From NCBI GenBank assembly GCA_963778185.1, contig CAVZTF010000003.1, forward strand, positions 806,001-870,000: 64,000 nucleotides of DNA. Direction: 5' to 3'. Source of the DNA: RPQJ01 sp963778185. GTDB taxonomy: Bacteria > Pseudomonadota > Gammaproteobacteria > Steroidobacterales > Steroidobacteraceae. Below the pieces are notes generated by a model. The model had not been told where the DNA came from. It saw only the letters and a list, made by a program, of their open reading frames with translations, and did not search any database. Positions 57,461-64,000 of this stretch are shown here, piece after piece (positions within the stretch are counted from its first letter, which is position 1; the number at the start of each line of letters is the position of its first letter). The translations under genes were made by a program, and so were the position numbers.

Positions 57461-58677
57461 TGCGGCCGCTACGCCGGATACTCGACGAGATCCAGCCGCT
57501 GTTCGTGAAGGGCGGCCGCCTCCAGCGCTTCGCGGCTCTCTACGAGGCCATCGATACCTTCCTCTACATGCCGGCGGAGGTCACGCGCAGCTCGCCGCAC
57601 ATCCGCGACGCGATCGACGTGAAGCGCGTCATGATCACCGTGGTGCTGGCGGTGCTGCCCTGCGCGATGTTCGGCATGTACAACGTCGGCCACCAGGCCA
57701 ACCTGGCGCTGGCACAGCTCGGCCAGGAGATGGCGGCGGGCTGGCGCGGCGAGATGCTAGCGACGCTCGGCTTCGGATTCGACCCAGCGAATTTCTGGGA
57801 CTGCTTCTGGCACGGCGCACTCTATTTCCTGCCGATCTACCTCGTCACGATGATGGCGGGCGGACTGTGGGAGACGGTGTTCGCGGCCGTGCGCAACCAC
57901 GAGATCAACGAGGGCTTCCTCGTCACGTCGATGCTCTACGCACTCACGCTGCCGGCGACGATCCCGCTGTGGCAGGTGGCGCTCGGCATCAGCTTCGGCG
58001 TGGTGATTGGCAAGGAAGTCTTCGGTGGGACCGGCAAGAACTTCCTGAATCCCGCCCTCACCGCCCGCGCGTTCCTGTTCTTCGCCTACCCGGCGCAGAT
58101 GTCCGGCGACGCGGTCTGGGTGCCGGTGGACGGTTTCACGGGCGCCACGGCGCTCGCGCACGCGGCCCAGGGCGGGCTGCAGGCGGTGACGGCCTCGGGA
58201 CTGACCTGGACGGACGCCTTCATCGGCAACATGCAGGGCTCGATCGGCGAGACCTCGGTGCTCGCCTGCCTCATCGGCGCCGCGTTCCTGGTCTACACGC
58301 GCATCGCCTCGTGGCGGATCATGCTCTCGGTGCTGCTCGGCATGGTCGCCACGGTCACGATCTTCAACCTCGCCGGCAAGGCCGGCGGTCACTCCTATCT
58401 CGACATGCCGTGGTACTGGCACGCGGTACTTGGCGGGTACGCATTCGGCCTCGTCTTCATGGCGACCGACCCGGTGAGCGCGAGCATGACCCGCGCGGGA
58501 CAGTGGGCCTACGGTGTCCTGATCGGCTTCACGGTGAGCATCGTGCGCGTGCTGAATCCCGCCTATTCCGAGGGCATGATGCTCGCGATCCTGCTCGGCA
58601 ACGTCGCCGCCCCGACCATCGACTACTGCGTCGTCAAGCTCAACGTGCGCCGGAGGGCCCGTCGCCATGGCGCATGA
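57460..58677 (+). CDS. nqrB: Na+-NQR subunit B
   Basis: A 405-residue membrane subunit that carries covalent FMN on threonine and is part of the Na+ path. The attachment motif TGATAL is in VDGFTGATALAHAAQGG. Many helices, including KRVMITVVLAVLPCAMFGMYNVG and GFLVTSMLYALTLPATIPLWQVALG. Start ATG 57460 overlaps the nqrA stop. Confidence 0.95.
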   Translation: MRPLRRILDEIQPLFVKGGRLQRFAALYEAIDTFLYMPAEVTRSSPHIRDAIDVKRVMITVVLAVLPCAMFGMYNVGHQANLALAQLGQEMAAGWRGEMLATLGFGFDPANFWDCFWHGALYFLPIYLVTMMAGGLWETVFAAVRNHEINEGFLVTSMLYALTLPATIPLWQVALGISFGVVIGKEVFGGTGKNFLNPALTARAFLFFAYPAQMSGDAVWVPVDGFTGATALAHAAQGGLQAVTASGLTWTDAFIGNMQGSIGETSVLACLIGAAFLVYTRIASWRIMLSVLLGMVATVTIFNLAGKAGGHSYLDMPWYWHAVLGGYAFGLVFMATDPVSASMTRAGQWAYGVLIGFTVSIVRVLNPAYSEGMMLAILLGNVAAPTIDYCVVKLNVRRRARRHGA

Positions 58678-59437
58678 CCGGGACACTCCGGGCCGGGTGC
58701 TCGCCGTCGCCGCCCTGGTCTGCGTGGTGTGCGCCGTGCTCGTCTCGGCCACGGTCGTGCTGCTGCGGCCGATCCAGGACCGCAATGCGCTGCTGCAGCG
58801 CCAGCGCAACATCCTCGAGGTCGCCGGCATCTACCAGCCCGGCGCCAGCGTCGAAGCGCAGTTCGAGCGGGTCGAGGCCCACCTCGTCGAGCTCGCGAGC
58901 GGCCAGTACGTCGAGGGCGGCGACGCAATTCGCTTCGACATCCCGAAGGCCGCCCGCGACCCAGAGCGCAGCGACGCGGTGCCGGACGACAGCGACGTCG
59001 CGCGCATCAATCGCAGTCCGCGGACCATGCCGGTGTTCCTGGTGCGCGGCGATGCCGGCCTCGAGACCGTGATCCTGCCCACCCACGGCTACGGGCTGTG
59101 GTCCACGATGTACGCCTACGTCGCGCTCGACGCGCGGGGCGAACGCGTGAAGGGCATCACTTTCTATTCGCACGCCGAGACCCCGGGACTCGGCGCCGAG
59201 ATCGACAACGTGCGCTGGCGCGACTCGTGGGTCGGCAAGCGCCTCGTCGACGAGGCGGGTCAGGTGCTGTTCGACATCGCCAAGGGCGCGCCCGCGGCGG
59301 AGGCGGTCGATTACCACGTCGACGCGATCTCGGGCGCGACGCTCACCGGCAACGGCGTCGAGAACATGATCCACTACTGGCTGGGCGAGGCGGGCTACGG
59401 GCCCTTCCTCGCGCGCCTGCGCAGCGGAGGGGCCTGA
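58667..59437 (+). CDS. nqrC: Na+-NQR subunit C
   Basis: A 256-residue subunit with one N-terminal helix and a periplasmic FMN-binding domain. The second covalent FMN is on the threonine in DAISGATLTGNGVENM. It overlaps nqrB by 11 bases. Confidence 0.95.
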   Translation: MAHDRDTPGRVLAVAALVCVVCAVLVSATVVLLRPIQDRNALLQRQRNILEVAGIYQPGASVEAQFERVEAHLVELASGQYVEGGDAIRFDIPKAARDPERSDAVPDDSDVARINRSPRTMPVFLVRGDAGLETVILPTHGYGLWSTMYAYVALDARGERVKGITFYSHAETPGLGAEIDNVRWRDSWVGKRLVDEAGQVLFDIAKGAPAAEAVDYHVDAISGATLTGNGVENMIHYWLGEAGYGPFLARLRSGGA

Positions 59438-59440
59438 GGC

Positions 59441-60103
59441 ATGAAGGCCGCGACACGCAAGGCGCTCATCGAACCGCTGATCGTCAACAACCCGATCATC
59501 GTGCAGATCCTCGGCATCTGCTCGGCGCTCGCCATCACCTCGAAGCTCGCGCCGGCGGTGACCATGTCGCTCGCGCTCACGGCCGTCGTCGCCTGCTCGA
59601 ACGCCGCGATCAGCGCCATCCGCCGCCACATCCCGAACAACATCCGCATCATCGTGCAGATGACGATCATCGCCTCGCTGGTGATCGTGGTGGACCAGTT
59701 GCTCAGGGCCTACGCGCCCGACATCAGCAAGCAGCTGTCGGTGTTCGTGGGGCTCATCATCACCAACTGCATCGTGCTCGGCCGCGCCGAGGCCTACGCG
59801 ATGAAGAACCCGGTCTGGCCGAGCTTCCTCGACGGCCTCGGCCAGGGGCTCGGCTACAGCCTGATCCTGGTCGCGCTCGGGGCGTTCCGCGAGTTGTTCG
59901 GCTTCGGGACGCTGTGGGGCTACACGATCCTGCCGCTGGTGGGCGACGGCGGCTGGTACCGCCCGAACTCGCTGCTGCCGCTCGCGCCGAGCGCCTTCTT
60001 CCTCGTGGCGCTGATCATCTGGGCCGTGCGCACCTGGAAGCGCGACCAGCAGGAACAGGCCGACTACCGGATCCAGGTCGTGCACCGGACGGAGACGCAG
60101 TGA
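59441..60103 (+). CDS. nqrD: Na+-NQR subunit D
   Basis: A 220-residue six-helix subunit. KALIEPLIVNNPIIVQILGICSALAITSKL and ISKQLSVFVGLIITNCIVLGRAEAYAMKN (GLIITNC motif) match NqrD; in known structures this cysteine, together with NqrE, holds an intramembrane Fe centre. Overlaps nqrE by one base. Confidence 0.95.
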   Translation: MKAATRKALIEPLIVNNPIIVQILGICSALAITSKLAPAVTMSLALTAVVACSNAAISAIRRHIPNNIRIIVQMTIIASLVIVVDQLLRAYAPDISKQLSVFVGLIITNCIVLGRAEAYAMKNPVWPSFLDGLGQGLGYSLILVALGAFRELFGFGTLWGYTILPLVGDGGWYRPNSLLPLAPSAFFLVALIIWAVRTWKRDQQEQADYRIQVVHRTETQ

Positions 60104-60711
60104 TGGAGCACTACGTCAACCTCGCGCTCAAGGCGATGTTCGTCGAGAACCTCGCGCTCGCGTTTTTCCTCGGCATGTGCACCTTCCTCGCGATCTCGAA
60201 GAAGGTCGAGACCTCGTTCGGCCTCGGCATCGCCGTGGTCGTGGTGCAGACGATCACCGTGCCGGCCAACAACCTCGTCTACCAGAACCTGCTCAAGGCC
60301 GGCGCGCTGGCCTGGGCCGGAATGCCCGAGGTGGACCTGAGCTTCCTCGGGCTCATCACCTACATCGGCGTCATCGCGGCGATCGTGCAGATCCTCGAGA
60401 TGTTCCTCGACCGCTACGTGCCCGCGCTGTACAACGCGCTCGGCATCTTCCTGCCGCTCATCACCGTCAACTGCGCGATCCTGGGCGGCACGCTGTTCAT
60501 GGTCGAGCGCTCCTACACGTTCCCCGAAAGCGTCGTCTACGGCCTCTCGAGCGGCGCCGGCTGGGCGCTCGCGATCGTGCTGCTCGCGGGCATCCGCGAG
60601 AAACTCAAGTACAGCGACGTGCCCGCCGGCCTGCAGGGCCTCGGCGTCACGTTCATCGCGGCCGGGCTCATGGCCATGGTGTTCATGGCCTTCTCGGGCA
60701 TCCAGCTGTGA
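60103..60711 (+). CDS. nqrE: Na+-NQR subunit E
   Basis: A 202-residue six-helix subunit, inverted homologue of NqrD. MCTFLAISKKVETSFGLGIAVV and LPLITVNCAILGG carry the paired cysteines for the intramembrane iron site. Start ATG 60103 overlaps the nqrD stop. Confidence 0.95.
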   Translation: MEHYVNLALKAMFVENLALAFFLGMCTFLAISKKVETSFGLGIAVVVVQTITVPANNLVYQNLLKAGALAWAGMPEVDLSFLGLITYIGVIAAIVQILEMFLDRYVPALYNALGIFLPLITVNCAILGGTLFMVERSYTFPESVVYGLSSGAGWALAIVLLAGIREKLKYSDVPAGLQGLGVTFIAAGLMAMVFMAFSGIQL

Positions 60712-61933
60712 TCGAGATCGTGCTCGGCGTCGCGCTCTTCACCGGCATCGTGCTGGCGCTGGTGGTGCTGATCCTGCTCGCGCGCTCGAAGCTCGTGGCG
60801 CAGGGCACCGTCGCCATCGTCGTCAACGAGACAGCGCACCGTGGACGCGCCGGTCGGCGGCAAGCTGCTCGGGGCGCTCGCGGACGCCGAGCTCTACGTG
60901 TCGTCGGCCTGCGGCGGCGGCGGCACCTGCGGCCAGTGCAAGGTGAAGGTGCTCGAGGGCGGCGGCTCGCTGCTGCCGACCGAGGCCGTCGCACGTCACC
61001 AAGCGCGAGGCCCTGGCCGGAACGCGCCTCGCCTGCCAGGTCGCGGTCAAGCAGGCGATGAAGGTCGAGGTCGCGCGCGAGGTCTTCGGCGTACGCAAGT
61101 GGCTCTGCAAGGTGCGTTCGAACGAGAGTGTCGCCACCTTCATCAAGGAGCTGGTGCTCGAGCTGCCGCAGGGCGAGTCGCTCGACTTCCGCGCCGGCGG
61201 CTACGTCGTCATCGAGTGCCCGCCGCACGAGCTGTCGTTCAAGGATTTCGACATCGCGCCGCAGTACCGCCAGGACTGGGACCGCTACAAGCTCTGGCGC
61301 TACACCTCGCGGGTCACGGAGCCGGTCTCGCGCGCCTATTCGATGGCGAGCTTCCCGCTCGAGAACGACATCATCATGCTGAACGTGCGCATCGCGACCC
61401 CGCCGCCGAGCGCGGAAGAAGCGGTGCCGCCGGGCGTGATGTCCTCCTACATCTTCGGGCTCAGAGCCGGCGACACGGTCACCGTCTCCGGTCCCTTCGG
61501 CGAGTTCTTCGCCCGCGAGACGGACGCCGAGATGGTCTTCGTCGGCGGCGGCGCGGGCATGGCGCCGATGCGCTCGCACATCTTCGACCAGCTGGTGCGG
61601 CTCGGGAGCCGGCGCCGGATCACCTTCTGGTACGGCGCGCGCAGCAAGCGGGAGATCTTCTACCAGGAGGATTTCGACCGGCTGCAGGCGGCCCACCCCA
61701 ATTTCCGCTGGCACGTGGCCCTCTCCGACCCGCAGCCCGAGGACGAATGGACCGGCTACACCGGCTTCATCCACACGGTGCTGTACGACGAGTACCTGAA
61801 GGGCCACCCCGCCCCGGAGAACTGCGAGTATTATCTGTGCGGCCCGCCGCTCATGACGAACGCGGTCATCGGCATGCTCGAGGACCTCGGCGTCGAGCGC
61901 GGCAACATCCTCATGGACGACTTCGGAATCTAG
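60708..61933 (+). pseudogene. nqrF: Na+-NQR subunit F, two frameshifts in this sequence
   Basis: The NADH-oxidising subunit with FAD and [2Fe-2S]. GTG 60708 begins the membrane helix (IEIVLGVALFTGIVLALVVLILL). The ferredoxin part, KLLGALADAELYVSSACGGGGTCGQCKVKVLEGGGSLLPTEA, is in a second frame and the rest (HVTKREALAGTRLACQ to LMDDFGI, with RAYSMAS and FFAR/GGGAGMAPMRS) in a third. One extra base lies in 60825-60841 and one in 60984-60991; total length is 2 over a multiple of 3. All motifs are intact, so sequencing error is likely. Confidence 0.93.
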
Positions 61934-61936
61934 GCC

Positions 61937-62149
61937 TTGGGCACCTTCCTCGCCACGCTGCTCCTGTTCGGCCTCGCCTTCGCGGGACTCGCGCTCGGCG
62001 TCCTGCTCGGCCGCGCCCCGCTCAGCGGCAGCTGCGGGGGCCTGAACAAGCTCGGGATACGCAAGGACTGCAGCTGCGAGGCGCCCTGCCCGCGCCGCCG
62101 GCGCGAGCTCGAACGCCTCGCGGCCGCGAACGGGAACAGCGCACCATGA
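61937..62149 (+). CDS. nqrM: Na+-NQR maturation protein NqrM
   Basis: A 70-residue membrane protein with one helix (LATLLLFGLAFAGLALGVLLGRAPLSG) and four conserved cysteines C33, C45, C47 and C51 (SGSCGGL and DCSCEAPC). NqrM supplies iron to the NqrD/E site in known systems. The start is TTG 61937, four bases after nqrF; the next gene overlaps (ATGA). Confidence 0.9.
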   Translation: MGTFLATLLLFGLAFAGLALGVLLGRAPLSGSCGGLNKLGIRKDCSCEAPCPRRRRELERLAAANGNSAP

Positions 62150-62592
62150 CCGTCAAGCGCGCCGCCAAGGCCCGCGACTACATGGCGAGGAACCTCGTCA
62201 CGCTGTCGCCGGAGATGGACGTCCTCCACGCCATCGCGATCTTCGTCGAGAAGCAGATTTCCGGCGCCCCGGTACTGGACCGGTTCGGCAACCTGGTCGG
62301 CATGCTGTCGGAGAAGGACTGCATGCGCATCGCGCTCACGGCCGGCTACTACGGCGAATGGGGGGGCCGCGTGCAGGAGTACATGCACGCGCCGGTGACC
62401 ACCATCGACGCCGACATGCCGATCTTCGAGGTGGCCCAGCTCTTCGCCGAGCGCGAGTTCCGCCGCTACCCGGTCACCGAGGACGCGCGCCTCGTGGGCC
62501 AGATCAGCCGCAGCGACGTACTGCGGGCGCTGCAGGAGCTGGCCGGGGCCGCGGCCGACCTGCGCACGACCGTCCCCGGGACGGGCGCGTAG
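62146..62592 (+). CDS. CBS-domain protein in the nqr operon
   Basis: A 148-residue protein made of two CBS domains (ARDYMARNLVTLSPEMDVLHAIAIFVEKQISGAPVLDRFGNLVGMLSEKDCM; then YMHAPVTTIDADMPIFEVAQLFAEREFRRYPVTEDARLVGQISRSDVL). CBS pairs bind adenosyl nucleotides, so it could sense energy state for the respiratory operon. It overlaps nqrM by 4 bases. Confidence 0.88.
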   Translation: MTVKRAAKARDYMARNLVTLSPEMDVLHAIAIFVEKQISGAPVLDRFGNLVGMLSEKDCMRIALTAGYYGEWGGRVQEYMHAPVTTIDADMPIFEVAQLFAEREFRRYPVTEDARLVGQISRSDVLRALQELAGAAADLRTTVPGTGA

Positions 62593-62628
62593 GGGTTTTC
62601 CTCGGGATCACAGCCGCCGTTGCATGAA

Positions 62629-62634
62629 TATAGT
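62629..62634 (+). promoter_or_regulatory. -10 box for nuo operon
   Basis: TATAGT in ATGAATATAGTCC, 27 bases before nuoA ATG 62662. The -35 is not clear. Confidence 0.5.
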
Positions 62635-62661
62635 CCGCTCCCAGTGCGACTCGATGCGGCT

Positions 62662-63027
62662 ATGAACGCCTACCTCTCATTCCTGCTCTACCTGCTCGCG
62701 ATCCTGGGGTTCGTGGCGGTCACGCTGTGGCTCAACAAGGTCGTCGGGCCGAAGCCCGAGCCCACGGCGCTCAAGCTCGAGCCCTTCGAGTGCGGGGCGA
62801 CCCCGGTGGAGCAGTCGAACGTCAAGGCCGTGCCGGTGAAGTACTACGCCCTCGCCGTGGTCTTCATCCTCTTCGACCTGGAGACCGTATTCCTCTTCAT
62901 CTGGGCGCTGGCTGCGCAGCCGCTCACCGCCGCGCTCGTGGCCGCCTTCGCGGTGTTCACCGTGCTGCTGGTCGTGATCATGCTGTACGTCTGGCGGACG
63001 GGGCTCCTGGAGGAGGTGACGCGGTGA
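62662..63027 (+). CDS. nuoA: NADH-quinone oxidoreductase subunit A
   Basis: A 121-residue three-helix subunit of complex I. LKLEPFECGATPVEQSNVKAVPVKYYALAVVFILFDLETVFLF is the NuoA signature. ATG 62662 is chosen because the homologous part begins there; it overlaps nuoB (GTGA). Confidence 0.94.
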   Translation: MNAYLSFLLYLLAILGFVAVTLWLNKVVGPKPEPTALKLEPFECGATPVEQSNVKAVPVKYYALAVVFILFDLETVFLFIWALAAQPLTAALVAAFAVFTVLLVVIMLYVWRTGLLEEVTR

Positions 63028-63527
63028 ACACGACCCCGGCCCCGCACCAGCCCAGCGCCGCCTTCGAGTACCTGACGACCAAGAAGGACGAGTTCGTCGG
63101 CTGGGCACGCAAGTTCTCGCTGTTCCCCTACCCGTTCGTCACGGCCTGCTGCGCCATGGAGTTCATGTCGGTGAGCTCCACGCTCTACGACACCGATCGT
63201 TTCGGGGCCGCGCTGCCGCGCTTCACGCCGCGCCAGTCCGACCTGCTGATGGTCGTGGGCACGGTGACCCACAAGCAGGCGCCGATCCTGCTCAAGGTCT
63301 ACGAGCAGATGTGCGAACCGAAGTGGGTCATCGCCTTTGGCGTGTGCGCCTCGAGCGGCGGCTTCTACAACAACTACGCCGCCCTGCAGGGGATCGACAG
63401 GATCATCCCGGTGGACCTCTACATCCCCGGCTGTCCGCCGCGGCCCGAGATGGTCATCGACGGCATCATGAAGCTGCAGGACCGCATCGCGCGGGAGCGG
63501 CACCCGATCATCAACAAGGACTTCTGA
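63024..63527 (+). CDS. nuoB: NADH-quinone oxidoreductase subunit B
   Basis: A 167-residue subunit carrying cluster N2, the last electron carrier before quinone. Cluster cysteines are in VTACCAMEF (two adjacent), GVCASSGG and PGCPPRPE. The start is GTG 63024 with AGGAGG shortly upstream. Confidence 0.95.
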   Translation: MNTTPAPHQPSAAFEYLTTKKDEFVGWARKFSLFPYPFVTACCAMEFMSVSSTLYDTDRFGAALPRFTPRQSDLLMVVGTVTHKQAPILLKVYEQMCEPKWVIAFGVCASSGGFYNNYAALQGIDRIIPVDLYIPGCPPRPEMVIDGIMKLQDRIARERHPIINKDF

Positions 63528-63529
63528 CG

Positions 63530-64000
63530 GTGAGCGAAGGAGTCTTCGAGACGGTTCGCGCAGGCCTCGCCGCCCTGGTCCAGGAGGCGGCGGTGGCGCA
63601 CGGCATCCTGGCATTCACCCTCGAGCCCGCGAGTCTCGGCGAGGTCGCCCGCCGGCTGAAGGACTCCTTCGGCTTCGACATGCTGCTCGACGTCACGGCC
63701 GTCGACTGGCCGGAGCGCACGCCGCGCTTCGACGTCGTCCACCACTTCTACTCGACGCAGCACCGGGTGCGGGTGCGCGTCAAGACCCGCGTGCCGGAGT
63801 CGGATCCCACGGTGGACACGCTGGTGCCGCTCTACGGCTCGGCGCGCTACATGGAGCGCGAGTGCCACGAGATGTACGGCATCGCCTTCCGCGGCAACGA
63901 GGACCTGCGGCCGATCCTGCTCTACGAGGGCTTCGTCGGCCACCCGCTGCGCAAGGACTACCCGAAGCAGCGCGAACAGCCGCTGGTGCCCTACCGGAAG
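63530..64000 (+). CDS. nuoC: NADH-quinone oxidoreductase subunit C (partial)
   Basis: The first 157 codons of NuoC, cut by the window end. From GTG 63530: FGFDMLLDVTAVDWPERTPRFDVVHHFYS, then RYMERECHEMYGIAFRGNEDLRPILLYEGFVGHPLRKDYPK, which is the 30-kDa subunit signature. It is the peripheral arm subunit near NuoD. Continues the nuo operon. Confidence 0.92.
   Translation, partial: MSEGVFETVRAGLAALVQEAAVAHGILAFTLEPASLGEVARRLKDSFGFDMLLDVTAVDWPERTPRFDVVHHFYSTQHRVRVRVKTRVPESDPTVDTLVPLYGSARYMERECHEMYGIAFRGNEDLRPILLYEGFVGHPLRKDYPKQREQPLVPYRK

Noticed and set aside
60825..60991. Programmed frameshifting in nqrF
   Set aside because: Two separate shifts without slippery sites, in a family never known to use recoding; sequence error fits better.
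1..64000. CRISPR arrays, insertion sequences, tRNA and rRNA genes
   Set aside because: I looked for regularly spaced repeats, transposase motifs, clover-leaf ends and conserved rRNA segments and saw none.

Overview
The window is 64 kb of a high-GC chromosome, densely packed and with no gap over 300 bases without a gene. It looks like a Gammaproteobacterium: it carries RraA, YggX, YceH and YihG homologues, a high-potential iron-sulfur protein, a complete Na+-NQR operon with NqrM, the start of a nuo operon, and tandem gene starts that overlap the previous stop by 4 bases (ATGA or GTGA). Genus cannot be read from the sequence; an environmental lineage near Steroidobacterales, Nevskiales or Xanthomonadales is my guess. 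No rRNA, tRNA, CRISPR array, transposase or integrase was seen.

Layout. 0-6.6 kb: an LPG-synthase-like membrane protein divergent from a HiPIP across a Fur-box-like palindrome, then glucan phosphorylase, Hsp20, RraA, YggX, a DUF423 protein and a GST. 6.6-11.7 kb: MutY, a TolB-like/TPR membrane protein, and an ECF sigma / anti-sigma / beta-solenoid (DUF4097) operon. 11.8-28 kb: metabolic and housekeeping genes (enoyl-CoA hydratase, M20 amidohydrolase, gamma-glutamyltransferase, a DUF1326-DUF2182 pair, a GST broken by three frameshifts, protoporphyrinogen oxidase, quinone oxidoreductase, a NatAB-type ABC exporter, TAP-like hydrolase, rhomboids, FolE, esterase, patatin). 28-34 kb: a MerR-controlled DUF2938-DUF2798 unit, Rieske protein, OPT transporter, an alpha/beta hydrolase and an RluA-type pseudouridine synthase.

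33.9-42.4 kb is the most interesting part. A five-gene leftward operon (thermostable-hemolysin/GNAT-like protein, AMP-dependent acyl ligase, heme-oxygenase-like diiron enzyme, SDR, TPR lipoprotein-like protein) lies back to back with a rightward ECF sigma / FecR / TonB-receptor operon. The 205-base gap holds the same two-block element (CGATTGATTTCGG, 9 bases, CCGTCTAAC) twice in mirror orientation, one copy pointing at each operon. I read this as one ECF sigma factor controlling both its own receptor operon and an undescribed fatty-acyl pathway.

42.4-52.4 kb: dienelactone hydrolase, thioesterase, YihG acyltransferase, YceH, a DUF222-HNH protein, then a short AT-richer island with VOC, cupin and GNAT genes and an integron attC-like site, followed by an exported 2-hydroxyacid dehydrogenase, two flavin split-barrel proteins and a cytochrome c. 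52.5-64 kb is a respiratory block: frdCAB leftward, nqrABCDEF-nqrM-CBS rightward, then nuoABC running off the window.

Caution: three genes (GST near 17.7 kb, VOC near 47.4 kb, nqrF near 60.9 kb) contain six single-base shifts in total, all of the one-extra-base type. That bias, hitting even an essential Nqr subunit, suggests sequencing or assembly error rather than decay.
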